From: a virus
Virus record (IMG/VR): IMGVR_UViG_3300048504_000142
Location: 1 to 39,930 of that record
Direction: 5' to 3' (one strand)
Length of the DNA stretch: 39,930 bases
Shown here: piece by piece, positions 7,560 to 16,897 of the stretch
Numbering within the stretch: the first letter of the stretch is position 1
How the letters are laid out: every line of letters starts with the position of its first letter
Notes under the pieces: model-generated
What the model was told of the DNA's origin: nothing
The model's input: the letters and a program-made list of their open reading frames with translations, nothing else
Databases searched by the model: none
Made by a program: the position numbers and the translations under genes

Positions 7560-10500
7560 ATGGAAGAAGAAGAATTTAAAGACGCACAACAGCGTCTTAA
7601 AGGCGGCTTGCTGTCTTCTACAGACTTCATATCCAAATACGGTCAGGATAAATATAATTCGACTATTGGTGTTATTGAGGCAGTACAGGAAACTAATGTT
7701 GTAGAAGCTGAACCAGAAGGTGCTGGCTTCTTTGGCACTCTTGCCGATATGGGTGAAGGTATCTTAAATGGTATCGAAGGTGCTATTAACGAGACAGGTC
7801 AAACACTAAATAGTGCTGGCGAATGGCTAGAAGAAAAGACAGGCACAGGACGTTTAGTCTGGGAAGACAATGACGGTGACGGTAAAGCTGATAGTATGAT
7901 ACCTACCTACTGGGATAGGGAAAAGGTCGTAGCTAACAAAGATAAGCTAGACCAAGACGTTCTCACTAAGGCTATGGAAAACTTAAACATTATTGATGAC
8001 GAACGTGAAACCATGATTGGTGGTTTTACTGAAGGTATCTCACAGTTTGTTACAGGATTTGTTGCACTTGGTGGAGCAAAGACTTTTGTGGGTGCAATGC
8101 TTAAAGGTGGTATCGTTGATGCTACTGTGTTTGACCCATACGAAGCAAACATATCATCTCTAATTGAGGATAGCTTTTTAGCAAACCCAATAACTGAAGC
8201 ACTAGCAATGGATGTAGATGCTCCCGAATGGGAGAATAGACTACGCAATTCTATTGAAGGTGGTGTCACAGGACTAGCTTTAGAAGGTATCATTAAAGGT
8301 GTGAAATTCCATATGCTTGGCGGTAAAGCTAAAGCAGAGATAAAGAAACTAGGTAAAGTATCTGATGAAACAGCGGCTAAACTAGACGAAGCACACGCAG
8401 AGTTAAATGAGATAGAAACTCAGCAAGGTAAACCTGAGAAGCTTGTAGTTAATGACGATGGTACAGCTAAAGCACCTGATGGTACTAAGTTTAAGGCTGA
8501 TGAAGCTAGTGATGATCTAGTAGAAGTCCCTAAGACAGAAGCTGAGATTAAAGCTGAAAACGAATTAAATGTTGAACCTAAAGCAGACGTAGAAACAAAG
8601 ACATCTGATGAAGTAAAAAGTGAGATACTACAGGCACAAGTAGAGCCTAAAGTAATCAAACCGAAAGCTAAAGTTCCTTTAATTAAGAAAGAAGATTTTG
8701 AAAATGCTTTATCAAGAGCATTTGAAAATGGTGATACTGAATTAGTATCTATTGAAGATGGTGCATTCTTTAATTCAAGAAATATGAACCAGCCAATCGA
8801 GGCCGCTAAGATTCTTGAAGAATTCACAACTGTACTGAGAGAATCTAAAACATTCAAAAAGATGAAGTTAGATAAGCCTCAAACACTTGATGATGTACAT
8901 AGAGGTGCAATTAAATATATCGCAGATGCGTCTGGCACGAACCCTAACAACATCATTAAAGAACTAAATATTACTGAAACTATCACAAGAGATTTATCTG
9001 AGAAGATAGTTGCAGGTAAATTTGCCATACAATCTATGAGTGATGAAGTTGGTAGACTTTCAAAAGAAATGACTCAAAAGAAAGAACTTGGCACACTTAC
9101 AGAAGTCGATGAAAATAAGTTTGTAGATATGATGCAAGCAACTATGGAAGTAGTAGCAAACGTTAAGTCACTGCAGACATCAGCGGCTAGAGCAACAAGT
9201 GCAGGTAGAGTTGTCACTGACAATTCTCTTGGGAATGACTTTGTAAATAGAGTTGATATGTTTGGTGGTAGCGAGAAGGTAAGAAAACTAGCTCAAGAAT
9301 TAGCTAAAGTTACTAACGGTAAACAGCGTACCAAGACTATATTTAAAGCGGCAGAACGTAAGTGGTTACGTGTTCTGAATGAGTATTGGATTAACTCAAT
9401 TTTAAGTGGTCCGACTACACATATGCTCAATATGACTTCAAACAGTGTTAACCTTATGTTGAGACCTACAGAACGCGCAATAGGTGCGGTTATGAGTGGT
9501 AACTTAAAAGAAGCTAAGACCGCAATGAAGATGTATACATATTATATATCTAACTTTTCTGATGCCATACAATTAGCGGCTAGGTCTGGCTACAACATGA
9601 AGCCTATACTAGATGAAAGTGTTAAGGTCGATAACGCAATGCAGGGTAATAACCCCCGTGCAATATCATCTGAATATCTTGGTGTTAAGAGTGGGACGTT
9701 AGACATACTAGGTAAAGCGTTAACTATACCTTCTCGTATGTTAGGAGCTGAAGATGAATTCTTTAAGCAACTTTCTTACAGGTCACACCTACAAGCTAAG
9801 ATAGCTACTGACGCGGCTTACATGGATATCAAAGATATTCAAAAAGCTGGATTTAATACTCGTCGTGAGTGGATTGAAGATACGTTTGAAAAAGCATTTG
9901 TTACAAAGATAGATGCTGAAGAAGCTTGGTCGGATGCTGTTATAACTCGCAGAGTAGTAGACGACCCTAAAGTCAAAGAGAAGTTCATTGAGAATGCCAT
10001 TGGTTCTGCTAACAAGAATAGTAGTTATTCATCAGCGGCGTTACTAGAAGCTAGACAGGCTACATTTACACAGCCACTAGAAAAAGGTTCATTCTCTGGA
10101 AACTTTCAAGGGTTTGTAAATAAACACCCGTTAATGAGACAGTTAACACCGTTCATTCAAACACCAATGAATATCTTAAACCAAGCTATAGATAGAACAC
10201 CAGCGTTTAATCTATTAAGAAAGCAGTACAAAGATGAATGGAATAACGCTGACCCATCTATAAGAGCGCAAGCTAGAGGTAAGATGGCTATGGGTATTGC
10301 TATTTATGGTACTCTATCAGCTCTCGCCCTTAATAATAAGCTATCTGGAGGTGGTCCGACTGACCCAAAACTAGCTAAATTATGGCGTGAGTCAAAGGAT
10401 TGGCAACCGTATTCAATTAACTTTGGTACAGATGAAAAACCTTATTGGGTTAGCTATGCTCGATTAGACCCGTGGACAACATCTTTTGGTATCGTAGCCG

Positions 10501-11339
10501 ATATCAATGAAATGATTGTAGCAGGTCAAATGGCAGATAACGATGCAACAGACCTGATGGCTATGTTTGTAGCGGCGGCAGGTAATAACATTGTATCTAA
10601 AACATACCTACAAGGTATCTCTGATACAGTTAGCTTGATGAATTCTAAAGATAGCCCTTGGGAAATCGAGAACTTCTTTAAGCAACGAATGGCATCATTA
10701 CTACCGTTGTCTAGTCTTACAAACCAGACAGGTAATATGAATGATGAATATTTACGTGACACTCGTAGCTACTTAGATAAGTTAAAGAAGCAATCAGGTA
10801 TTGGTCGTGATGGTCTTACTATCAAATACAACTGGATAGACGGACAACCTTTGGACACACCTGATAGACTTAAAGGTTTCGTGCATATTACTAAAAAGGG
10901 TCTTGAAGAGAAAGATGTTGGCACAGCTTTAATTAACAAAGAAATGCGTAAATTAGGGTATAGATTTCAAGGTGCAACCAGAAAAGTAAAAGGCGTAGAG
11001 CTTACTGCAGATCAGGTAGAACGTTGGAATCAATTAATGGGTTCAATGAAATCTGGCTCAAGAACTTTAAATGAAAAACTACAAAGAGTTATCAAAAGCA
11101 AAAGATATAATAAAGACGGTGAAGATTACGGTCTAGTATCAGCTTCAGAAAGTCACAGGGTAGCTATGCTTAATAGAGAAATTAAGCGTTACAGGGATAA
11201 AGCGTTAAGACAGTTAATGAAAGAATATCCAGTTATACGTGAGCAAACAAAGGCTTACAGGAAATTCCTAAGAAACAGTCAGCGTAATAAACCTGCAGTA
11301 AAACCAGAGACAATTCTGGATAATCTAAGCCTCGATTAA
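7560..11339 (+). CDS. Internal virion protein gp16-like (ejectosome core protein)
   Basis: This 1259-residue protein compares with T7 gp16 (1318), the central ejectosome protein that crosses the inner membrane. I see no lytic transglycosylase signature at the N-terminus, where T7 gp16 has one. Instead residues 103-111 (DNDGDGKAD) match a calcium-binding DxDxDGxxD loop. Residues ~270-390 are a low-complexity Lys/Glu/Ala linker. The C-terminal two thirds carry motifs typical of phage internal core proteins: EYWINSILSGPTTHMLNMTS, then HPLMRQLTPFIQTPMNILNQ, then WVSYARLDPWTTSFGIVADI. The ATG is 15 nt after the gp15 stop. Confidence 0.88.
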   Translation: MEEEEFKDAQQRLKGGLLSSTDFISKYGQDKYNSTIGVIEAVQETNVVEAEPEGAGFFGTLADMGEGILNGIEGAINETGQTLNSAGEWLEEKTGTGRLVWEDNDGDGKADSMIPTYWDREKVVANKDKLDQDVLTKAMENLNIIDDERETMIGGFTEGISQFVTGFVALGGAKTFVGAMLKGGIVDATVFDPYEANISSLIEDSFLANPITEALAMDVDAPEWENRLRNSIEGGVTGLALEGIIKGVKFHMLGGKAKAEIKKLGKVSDETAAKLDEAHAELNEIETQQGKPEKLVVNDDGTAKAPDGTKFKADEASDDLVEVPKTEAEIKAENELNVEPKADVETKTSDEVKSEILQAQVEPKVIKPKAKVPLIKKEDFENALSRAFENGDTELVSIEDGAFFNSRNMNQPIEAAKILEEFTTVLRESKTFKKMKLDKPQTLDDVHRGAIKYIADASGTNPNNIIKELNITETITRDLSEKIVAGKFAIQSMSDEVGRLSKEMTQKKELGTLTEVDENKFVDMMQATMEVVANVKSLQTSAARATSAGRVVTDNSLGNDFVNRVDMFGGSEKVRKLAQELAKVTNGKQRTKTIFKAAERKWLRVLNEYWINSILSGPTTHMLNMTSNSVNLMLRPTERAIGAVMSGNLKEAKTAMKMYTYYISNFSDAIQLAARSGYNMKPILDESVKVDNAMQGNNPRAISSEYLGVKSGTLDILGKALTIPSRMLGAEDEFFKQLSYRSHLQAKIATDAAYMDIKDIQKAGFNTRREWIEDTFEKAFVTKIDAEEAWSDAVITRRVVDDPKVKEKFIENAIGSANKNSSYSSAALLEARQATFTQPLEKGSFSGNFQGFVNKHPLMRQLTPFIQTPMNILNQAIDRTPAFNLLRKQYKDEWNNADPSIRAQARGKMAMGIAIYGTLSALALNNKLSGGGPTDPKLAKLWRESKDWQPYSINFGTDEKPYWVSYARLDPWTTSFGIVADINEMIVAGQMADNDATDLMAMFVAAAGNNIVSKTYLQGISDTVSLMNSKDSPWEIENFFKQRMASLLPLSSLTNQTGNMNDEYLRDTRSYLDKLKKQSGIGRDGLTIKYNWIDGQPLDTPDRLKGFVHITKKGLEEKDVGTALINKEMRKLGYRFQGATRKVKGVELTADQVERWNQLMGSMKSGSRTLNEKLQRVIKSKRYNKDGEDYGLVSASESHRVAMLNREIKRYRDKALRQLMKEYPVIREQTKAYRKFLRNSQRNKPAVKPETILDNLSLD

Positions 11340-11349
11340 CAACTACAAT

Positions 11350-11369
11350 GGCCTCGCTTCGGCGAGGTC
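11350..11369 (+). terminator. UUCG-capped hairpin between gp16 and tail fiber gene
   Basis: GGCCTCGC pairs with GCGAGGTC (eight pairs, one G-U) around a UUCG tetraloop closed by C-G, an exceptionally stable loop. Only an interrupted TTATTA follows, so it may be a weak terminator, or a pause or mRNA-stability element that sets fiber expression. Confidence 0.65.
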
Positions 11370-11392
11370 TTATTACAATATAGGAGATATGG

Positions 11393-14300
11393 ATGGCATC
11401 CATTGTAAACTATGTCGCTGACGGTGCGACGAACCAGTTTCAAATACCGTTCACATATATAAATCAATCAGACGTAGTTGTTACCGTTAATGGGACAGCT
11501 CCAACTTTTACATTTTTAAACTCAACAACAATTAATATAGCCGCAACACCTACATCGGGTGATAAAGTTATTATTAGTCGTGCTACACCTTTAAATCCAT
11601 TAGTGGATTTTGCAGATGGCTCAACATTATTTGAGGCTGATCTGGATTTAGCACACCAACAAAACAGACTAATAGCTGAAGAAAGTAGAGATAGAGCTGA
11701 TAGTGCTATAGCTACAATCAACGCTAATATAGATAACATTGATACAGTCGCAGGTATCGAAACTAACATAAACACAGTAGCTGGTAACACAGCAAATATT
11801 AACTCAGTCGCAACAAATATGGCTGAAGTTTTAACTGCAGATGATAACGCCGCTACTGCTACAACTAAAGCTAATGAGGCATCAGCATCGGCATCAACAG
11901 CATCAGCACAAGCAACTATTTCAACTACAAAAGCTGGTGAAAGTTCTACAAGTGCCGCTGAAGCTTTAGCATCTAAAAATGCCGCATCTGCCTCAGAAAG
12001 TAATGCGTCTACTTCAGAAACTAACGCCGCTAACAGTGCTACATCTTCGTCTAACAGCGCAAACGCAAGTGCATCCAGTGCTTCATCAGCTAACTCTAGT
12101 AAAAATGTAGCAACAACTAAAGCCGCTGAAGCTGTTGTATCAGCTAATAATAGTGCAGTAAGTGCAACTAATAGTGCAAACTCAGCTACTACAGCATCAA
12201 CAAAAGCTAATGAAGCTAGTGCTTCACAAGTTGCGGCCTCAAACTCAGAAACAAATGCGTTAAGCTCAAAGAATGCGGCGGCATCTTCAGCAACCAATGC
12301 GGCAACTTCAGAGAATAATAGTGCTTCAAGTGCTACAGCTTCTGCAAATTCAGCCGCAACAGCGAATACAAAAGCTGGCGAAGCATCGACTTCAGCAAAT
12401 AATGCGGCAACTAGCGAAACTAATGCGGCTACATCGTCTGCAACAGCTACAACTCAAGCTGGCATTGCGACGACAAAAGCTGGTGAAGCATCTACATCGG
12501 CAACAAATGCGGCGGCTTCTGCCGCGTCAGCACAGGTATCTAAAGATGCCGCGCTTTCAGCATTAGATTCATTTGACGACAGATATCTAGGACAGAAGAG
12601 CGCAGATGTAACTGTTGATAATGACGGTGACACTTTGGTTTCTGGTGCATTGTATTATAACACTACCGACGACATCATGAAAGTTTATGATGGTACTCAA
12701 TGGGTTGCCGCGTATGCTTCATTGTCTGGAGCTATGTTTGGTGCAAACAACTTATCTGATGTTGCGTCAACAAGTGGTGCAAGAGCAAACCTTGGTCTAG
12801 TAATTGGTACTAACGTACAGGCATTCTCAGCAATACTTGCAAATACTACAGCATCCTACACGACTGCAGAAGAAAACAAGCTGGCTGGAATTGAGACTAA
12901 CGCTAAAGATGACCAAACAATTACCGCTGGTTCTGGATTATCAGGCGGTGGTACTGGTGATGTTACATTAAGTCACGCTGATACAAGCAGTGTTGGTAAT
13001 AGCGATAATAGCGGTAATACGTTTATCCAAGACATTAACTTTGACACATACGGACACGTTACATCTGTAGGTACTGGGACAGTATCTGTAGGAAATGGAA
13101 CGCTTACAGTACAGGGTACTGGTGCTTTAGGTGGGTCAGGTACTTTTACAGCTAACCAAAGTGGTAACTCTACAATTAGTATTAGCCACGATGATACGTC
13201 TGGTCAGGGTAGTGTTAACAATAGTGGTGCTACAGTCATACAAGATGTATCATTAGACACATACGGACACGTTACTGGCCTTGCATCAAAAACACTAACT
13301 TTAGCTGATTTAGGTGGTAGTGCTTCCGCTGAGTCTTTCACAACATTATCTTCAGACCCATCTAGTCCGAGCATTGGAGATGTGTATTATAATACCACAG
13401 ATCATAACATTAGACTCTATATGGATACTGGTTGGCAATCTATTATCAACCTACCACCAATTACAAGTTCTAATACATATAGTGCTAGTGTTTTAAATAC
13501 AGCTTCATCAGCATTTTCATTAGACCTCACACAGTTTTTCACAGATGATAACACTCCAGCTTCAGACTTAGTTTATGCTACGTCTGGAAATATACCTAAC
13601 GGTATGTCTGTAAGCGGAACAAATCTTGTGCATGACAATGCTTCTTGGTCTGGTACTTCTGGTCAAGTAACTAGTAATTTTACTGTTACAGCTACTGATG
13701 GTGGGGGTGCTATTAGTGCTGGTAAACCCTTCGCTATTACATTAGACCCCGAACCCACACCACAACTTAATTATATACCTAGCTGGAATAGTCCAGATAT
13801 TACTCGTACAACATCAGGTACTATTAATGTACCATCAAATATTCCACCCTACACAGTTTGTTGGGTACAATTAGTAGGTTCTGGTGGCGGTTCTAACACA
13901 ACAGATTATCAAGCTAGCTGGGGCTTTGGAGGCTATGGCGGTAGTGCAGTGTTAATTGTCTGTAGAGCTGATGATCTGAACGGTTCAGCTCTTACAGTCC
14001 CTGCAGGTGGCGCACCAAATCCAGGTTGGCAAGGTGGACAAGCACATGCAAGCACCATAAATATTAAAGGTACAATATATACTACTTCACACGGTAACAA
14101 TAACCAAGTGGTGGTTCATCCAGCAATATATGATGTAAGTAATTTAACCACCCCTCACTTCACTTTCAGCGCGCAGAGTAATTCACATACTCCTTCTCCA
14201 AACATGACAAGTGTAAATTCTATGACCTTTGGTACTGGTCAAGATGGCGGTGGTAGTCACACAAACAGTGCAAGTGGTGGTAATAAAATCTGGGCTGGTG

Positions 14301-14464
14301 GTAATGGCTATGGCGATTATGGTGGCACTGGATATCAAACATCTTCCTACGCTGGGAATGGTGGTACATCGCGCGGTGCAAACAACGCCCAAGAACTTGG
14401 CGGCGGCGGTGCGGCAATAAATTTATACGGTGCTAGAGGTGGCGTGAAAGTATTTTTTAGTTAA
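11393..14464 (+). CDS. Tail fiber protein (T7 gp17-type N-terminus)
   Basis: This 1023-residue fiber recognises the host. Residues 1-~110 match the T7 gp17 N-terminal attachment domain (NYVADGATNQFQIPFTYINQ, then DLDLAHQQNRLIAEESRDRA), which docks to gp11/gp12. Residues ~150-390 are an Ala/Ser/Thr/Asn-rich quasi-periodic shaft. Residues ~400-450 and ~660-690 contain ALYYNTTDD and VYYNTTDHN modules. Two DTYGHVT repeats lie near residues 548 and 622. A cadherin/Ig-like domain follows (~700-790), and the C-terminal ~200 residues are Gly-rich with Trp/Tyr, probably the receptor tip. No chaperone-type autocleavage motif is evident. Start 11393 is chosen over ATG 11389 because the latter frame closes quickly; GGAG sits 6 nt upstream. 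Confidence 0.93.
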   Translation: MASIVNYVADGATNQFQIPFTYINQSDVVVTVNGTAPTFTFLNSTTINIAATPTSGDKVIISRATPLNPLVDFADGSTLFEADLDLAHQQNRLIAEESRDRADSAIATINANIDNIDTVAGIETNINTVAGNTANINSVATNMAEVLTADDNAATATTKANEASASASTASAQATISTTKAGESSTSAAEALASKNAASASESNASTSETNAANSATSSSNSANASASSASSANSSKNVATTKAAEAVVSANNSAVSATNSANSATTASTKANEASASQVAASNSETNALSSKNAAASSATNAATSENNSASSATASANSAATANTKAGEASTSANNAATSETNAATSSATATTQAGIATTKAGEASTSATNAAASAASAQVSKDAALSALDSFDDRYLGQKSADVTVDNDGDTLVSGALYYNTTDDIMKVYDGTQWVAAYASLSGAMFGANNLSDVASTSGARANLGLVIGTNVQAFSAILANTTASYTTAEENKLAGIETNAKDDQTITAGSGLSGGGTGDVTLSHADTSSVGNSDNSGNTFIQDINFDTYGHVTSVGTGTVSVGNGTLTVQGTGALGGSGTFTANQSGNSTISISHDDTSGQGSVNNSGATVIQDVSLDTYGHVTGLASKTLTLADLGGSASAESFTTLSSDPSSPSIGDVYYNTTDHNIRLYMDTGWQSIINLPPITSSNTYSASVLNTASSAFSLDLTQFFTDDNTPASDLVYATSGNIPNGMSVSGTNLVHDNASWSGTSGQVTSNFTVTATDGGGAISAGKPFAITLDPEPTPQLNYIPSWNSPDITRTTSGTINVPSNIPPYTVCWVQLVGSGGGSNTTDYQASWGFGGYGGSAVLIVCRADDLNGSALTVPAGGAPNPGWQGGQAHASTINIKGTIYTTSHGNNNQVVVHPAIYDVSNLTTPHFTFSAQSNSHTPSPNMTSVNSMTFGTGQDGGGSHTNSASGGNKIWAGGNGYGDYGGTGYQTSSYAGNGGTSRGANNAQELGGGGAAINLYGARGGVKVFFS

Positions 14465-14475
14465 AGGAGATAATA

Positions 14476-14796
14476 ATGTCAGATAAAATAATATGGCATA
14501 AAACGGAAAGGCGGAAGAACCTTGTTGTCAATGCTGATGTAGACCTTTCTCAATGGCCTGACTATGAAGAAGAACAAGGAGAACATCATCTTGGACACAC
14601 TCAAGAAGAACTCGAAGAAATGGATAGGAATTGTAGAAAGCTTAGAAACGCTGAACTAGCGCGGACAGATTATATGGTATTACCAGACCAAAATCCTACT
14701 CAAGAGTTACTCGACTATCGACAGGCACTTAGAGATGCTCCAGCTTATGAAGGCTGGCCTCTTGTACTTCCGCCCATAGAAAAGATGTCCGAATGA
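14476..14796 (+). CDS. Tail assembly chaperone-like protein
   Basis: This 106-residue acidic protein directly follows the fiber gene, with AAAGGAG upstream. Its C-terminal half (RNAELARTDYMVLPD, then YRQALRDAP) matches the repeated pattern of phage tail assembly chaperone/XkdW-like proteins (R..LL..TDW..LPD, YRQALRDIP), which are often next to fiber genes and assist fiber trimerisation. The N-terminal half is not recognised. Its TGA overlaps the next start (ATGA), so the downstream halogenase is translationally coupled to it. Confidence 0.7.
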   Translation: MSDKIIWHKTERRKNLVVNADVDLSQWPDYEEEQGEHHLGHTQEELEEMDRNCRKLRNAELARTDYMVLPDQNPTQELLDYRQALRDAPAYEGWPLVLPPIEKMSE

Positions 14797-15953
14797 AAAA
14801 AATCGCAGTAATTGGCAAGGGAACGGCTGGCTGTATGTCAGCCGCTTTCTATAAAAATCAAACAGACTGTGAAATTGATTGGTACTTCGACCCTAACATA
14901 AAACCACAATCAGTCGGAGAGGGTTCTAATTTAGTATTACCTTCGCGGTTGAATGAGTTTTTTGCATTTGGAGCAAGAGATTATAATAAAATAGATGCTA
15001 CTATAAAGACAGGTATCTATAAAGAAAATTGGGGGAAAGGCACAAAGCCCTTCCTTCATGATTTTCCTAGTCCACACACGGCTCTACACTTTAGTGCGCC
15101 TAAACTACAGGATTACATACATTCGAAATTAGAAAACTATGTAAACATAAAATCAGAGAACGTAGTAGCTAAAGATGTAGACGCAGATTACATCGTTGAT
15201 TGCACAGGTAAGCCTGTTGAATATGAGTCCCATAAACAATCTGATTACATACCAGTTAATTCTGTTTATGTTACTCAGTGTTTTTGGGAATATCCTAGAT
15301 TTAATCACACGTTAACTATTGCAAGACCATATGGTTGGGTGTTTGGTATTCCATTAGCAAACCGTTGTTCTATTGGTTATATGTATAATAAAGATATAAA
15401 TACTTTAGAAGAAGTAATGGCTGATGTTCAGAATATATTTGATGAATATAATTTAGAACCTAGTGATACTACTAATGCTTTCTCTTTCAAAAACTATAGA
15501 AGACATAGAAACATTGAAGGTAATTTAGCTTACAATGGTAATGCTTCTTTCTTTTTAGAGCCTTTAGAAGCCACGTCTTTTAGTACAGTAGATTCAATAA
15601 ACACAATAATTAACAGACACTGGTTTTGTGACGCTGATATAGAGTTAAGTAACCAAAGGTATGATTACTGGATTGACGCAAATGAAGCTATAATTATGCT
15701 TCACTATAGTGTTGGTTCAGCGTTCAAGACACCATTCTGGGATTATGCTCAAGAACGCGGTAGGAAATGTATGCAAAATGCTAATGAAAGTTTTAAGTAT
15801 ATGCTAAAACATTCAGTAGAACCTATGGGTCTTGGTACATATAGTAACTATTTTCCAGAACAATTCTTTCCACATGAAGAACTAAAGGCAGTTCATAGTA
15901 GCTGGTGGGAAGGCTCTTTCGCACAAAATAAGGTAGGCTTAGGTCTTACATAA
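14793..15953 (+). CDS. Flavin-dependent (tryptophan) halogenase-like protein
   Basis: The 386-residue protein resembles FAD-dependent halogenases (Trp_halogenase family), which use FADH2, O2 and halide to make hypohalous acid that a lysine relays to the substrate. Visible motifs: dinucleotide-binding VIGKGTAGCMSAA (6-18), DATIKTGIYKENW with K72 at the place of PrnA Lys79, WVFGIP (182-187) matching the family WxWxIP, and EPLEATS with E259 at the place of PrnA Glu346. All key positions therefore look intact. The protein is shorter than bacterial tryptophan halogenases (~500-540). No flavin reductase is encoded nearby, so reduced flavin would come from the host. The start overlaps the preceding stop. 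Substrate unknown. Confidence 0.85.
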   Translation: MKKIAVIGKGTAGCMSAAFYKNQTDCEIDWYFDPNIKPQSVGEGSNLVLPSRLNEFFAFGARDYNKIDATIKTGIYKENWGKGTKPFLHDFPSPHTALHFSAPKLQDYIHSKLENYVNIKSENVVAKDVDADYIVDCTGKPVEYESHKQSDYIPVNSVYVTQCFWEYPRFNHTLTIARPYGWVFGIPLANRCSIGYMYNKDINTLEEVMADVQNIFDEYNLEPSDTTNAFSFKNYRRHRNIEGNLAYNGNASFFLEPLEATSFSTVDSINTIINRHWFCDADIELSNQRYDYWIDANEAIIMLHYSVGSAFKTPFWDYAQERGRKCMQNANESFKYMLKHSVEPMGLGTYSNYFPEQFFPHEELKAVHSSWWEGSFAQNKVGLGLT

Positions 15954-15978
15954 ACATATAATAATAAGGAGATGAGTA

Positions 15979-16260
15979 ATGCCTCAAGAAGGTTGGCACT
16001 TATCAAAAAGTGTACCAGCAACATTACTATTTGGTTTAGTTACTCAAGGTGCGGCAATCGTCTGGACAGTATCAAGCATGAGTGGTGATATAGAACGTAA
16101 TGCTTCAGACATCTCACGCAATAGAATGGACTTGTCTAACTCTATGATGCGTATAGGTGATGTAGAGAACAACGTACAAACACAAGCCGTTGATATGGCT
16201 GTAATCAATTCTAACATTCAATTCATTAAAGATGCCATTGCAGAGATGGCTAAAGATTAA
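15979..16260 (+). CDS. Small membrane-anchored coiled-coil protein, probable lysis accessory
   Basis: The 93-residue protein has a short N-terminus (MPQEGWHLSKSVP), one hydrophobic segment at about residues 12-30 (ATLLFGLVTQGAAIVWTV), and a helical tail with Asn/Asp/Met-rich heptads ending in IQFIKDAIAEMAK. Similar proteins lie beside holins in many alphaproteobacterial and marine phages and are annotated as holin or spanin-like. The good ribosome site AAGGAGATG lies 7 nt upstream. Its neighbour is a 3TM holin, so a role in lysis or membrane anchoring is inferred from context only. Confidence 0.55.
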   Translation: MPQEGWHLSKSVPATLLFGLVTQGAAIVWTVSSMSGDIERNASDISRNRMDLSNSMMRIGDVENNVQTQAVDMAVINSNIQFIKDAIAEMAKD

Positions 16261-16271
16261 GGAATAACCAA

Positions 16272-16664
16272 ATGAAACTAGACCCTCTCGGCGGTATCGT
16301 CGAAGGTCTTGCTTCTGGTTTAGATGAATTATTTACAAGTGATGAAGAGCGTGAGGCCGCCAAGTTAAAGTTAATGACTTTGATGCAACAGCCTCACATT
16401 CTCCAAGCGGCGGCAAATATCGAGGGTGCAAAACATCGCTCAGTGTTTGTCGCTGGTTGGCGACCAGCTATCGGCTGGATAGCGGCCTGTGGCCTAGCTT
16501 ATGAATTTTTAATCTTACCATTTGCAAGCCTAATAAACGCATATGCAGAATTACCTGCAGAATTACCAAATCTACAAAGCGAACAACTTATGAGCCTTGT
16601 CATGGCCTTACTAGGACTTGGTGGCATGAGAAGCTTTGAGAAATATAAAGGAGTGTCCAAGTGA
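16272..16664 (+). CDS. Holin (GTA_holin_3TM type)
   Basis: This 130-residue protein has a helical N-terminus (about residues 15-55), then HRSVFVAGWRPAIGWIAACG (55-74) leading into a hydrophobic stretch to ~residue 90, and a second hydrophobic segment at ~105-118. The sequence GWRPxIGW is characteristic of the 3TM holin family first seen in Rhodobacter gene transfer agents. Holins permeabilise the inner membrane to release or activate the endolysin, here probably the amidase at 28098. It lies between the coiled-coil membrane protein and the terminase genes, as lysis genes do in T7 (gene 17.5). Confidence 0.85.
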   Translation: MKLDPLGGIVEGLASGLDELFTSDEEREAAKLKLMTLMQQPHILQAAANIEGAKHRSVFVAGWRPAIGWIAACGLAYEFLILPFASLINAYAELPAELPNLQSEQLMSLVMALLGLGGMRSFEKYKGVSK

Positions 16665-16894
16665 CTGAGAAACAACTCTTAGAACTACTACACAAAACTT
16701 TAGCGGAGAACTTACTAGCACGTATACAAGACCCTGATGCAAAATCAGCAGACCTTAACGTTGCCCGTCAGTTCTTAAAAGATAACCATATAGATGCACT
16801 TCCAGCGGACGGTAGCCCACTAGCAGACCTAGTTAAGACACTACCAGACTTTAATGACGAAGATGCAGATTTATCAGAAATGCGACCTAATTAA
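16661..16894 (+). CDS. Terminase small subunit (T7 gp18-like)
   Basis: This 77-residue protein compares with 89 in T7. The small terminase recognises concatemeric DNA and regulates the motor. The motif NVARQFLKDNHIDALPADGS (residues ~34-53) is the signature of the T7 DNA packaging protein A family. The start overlaps the holin stop (ATGA-type, GTGACTGAG context: GTG start at 16661). The large terminase begins 3 nt after its stop. Confidence 0.93.
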   Translation: MTEKQLLELLHKTLAENLLARIQDPDAKSADLNVARQFLKDNHIDALPADGSPLADLVKTLPDFNDEDADLSEMRPN

Positions 16895-16897
16895 TAT

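Noticed and set aside
11464-12297. 277-codon open frame on the minus strand, Ala/Leu/Val-rich
   Set aside because: It is the antisense of the low-complexity Ala/Ser/Thr shaft of the fiber gene; the composition follows from GCN/NGC bias and there is no ribosome site or transcription signal.
11830-12560. Repetitive DNA that could look like a CRISPR or tandem array
   Set aside because: Units are irregular and in frame, encoding the fiber shaft; there are no constant repeats with unique spacers.
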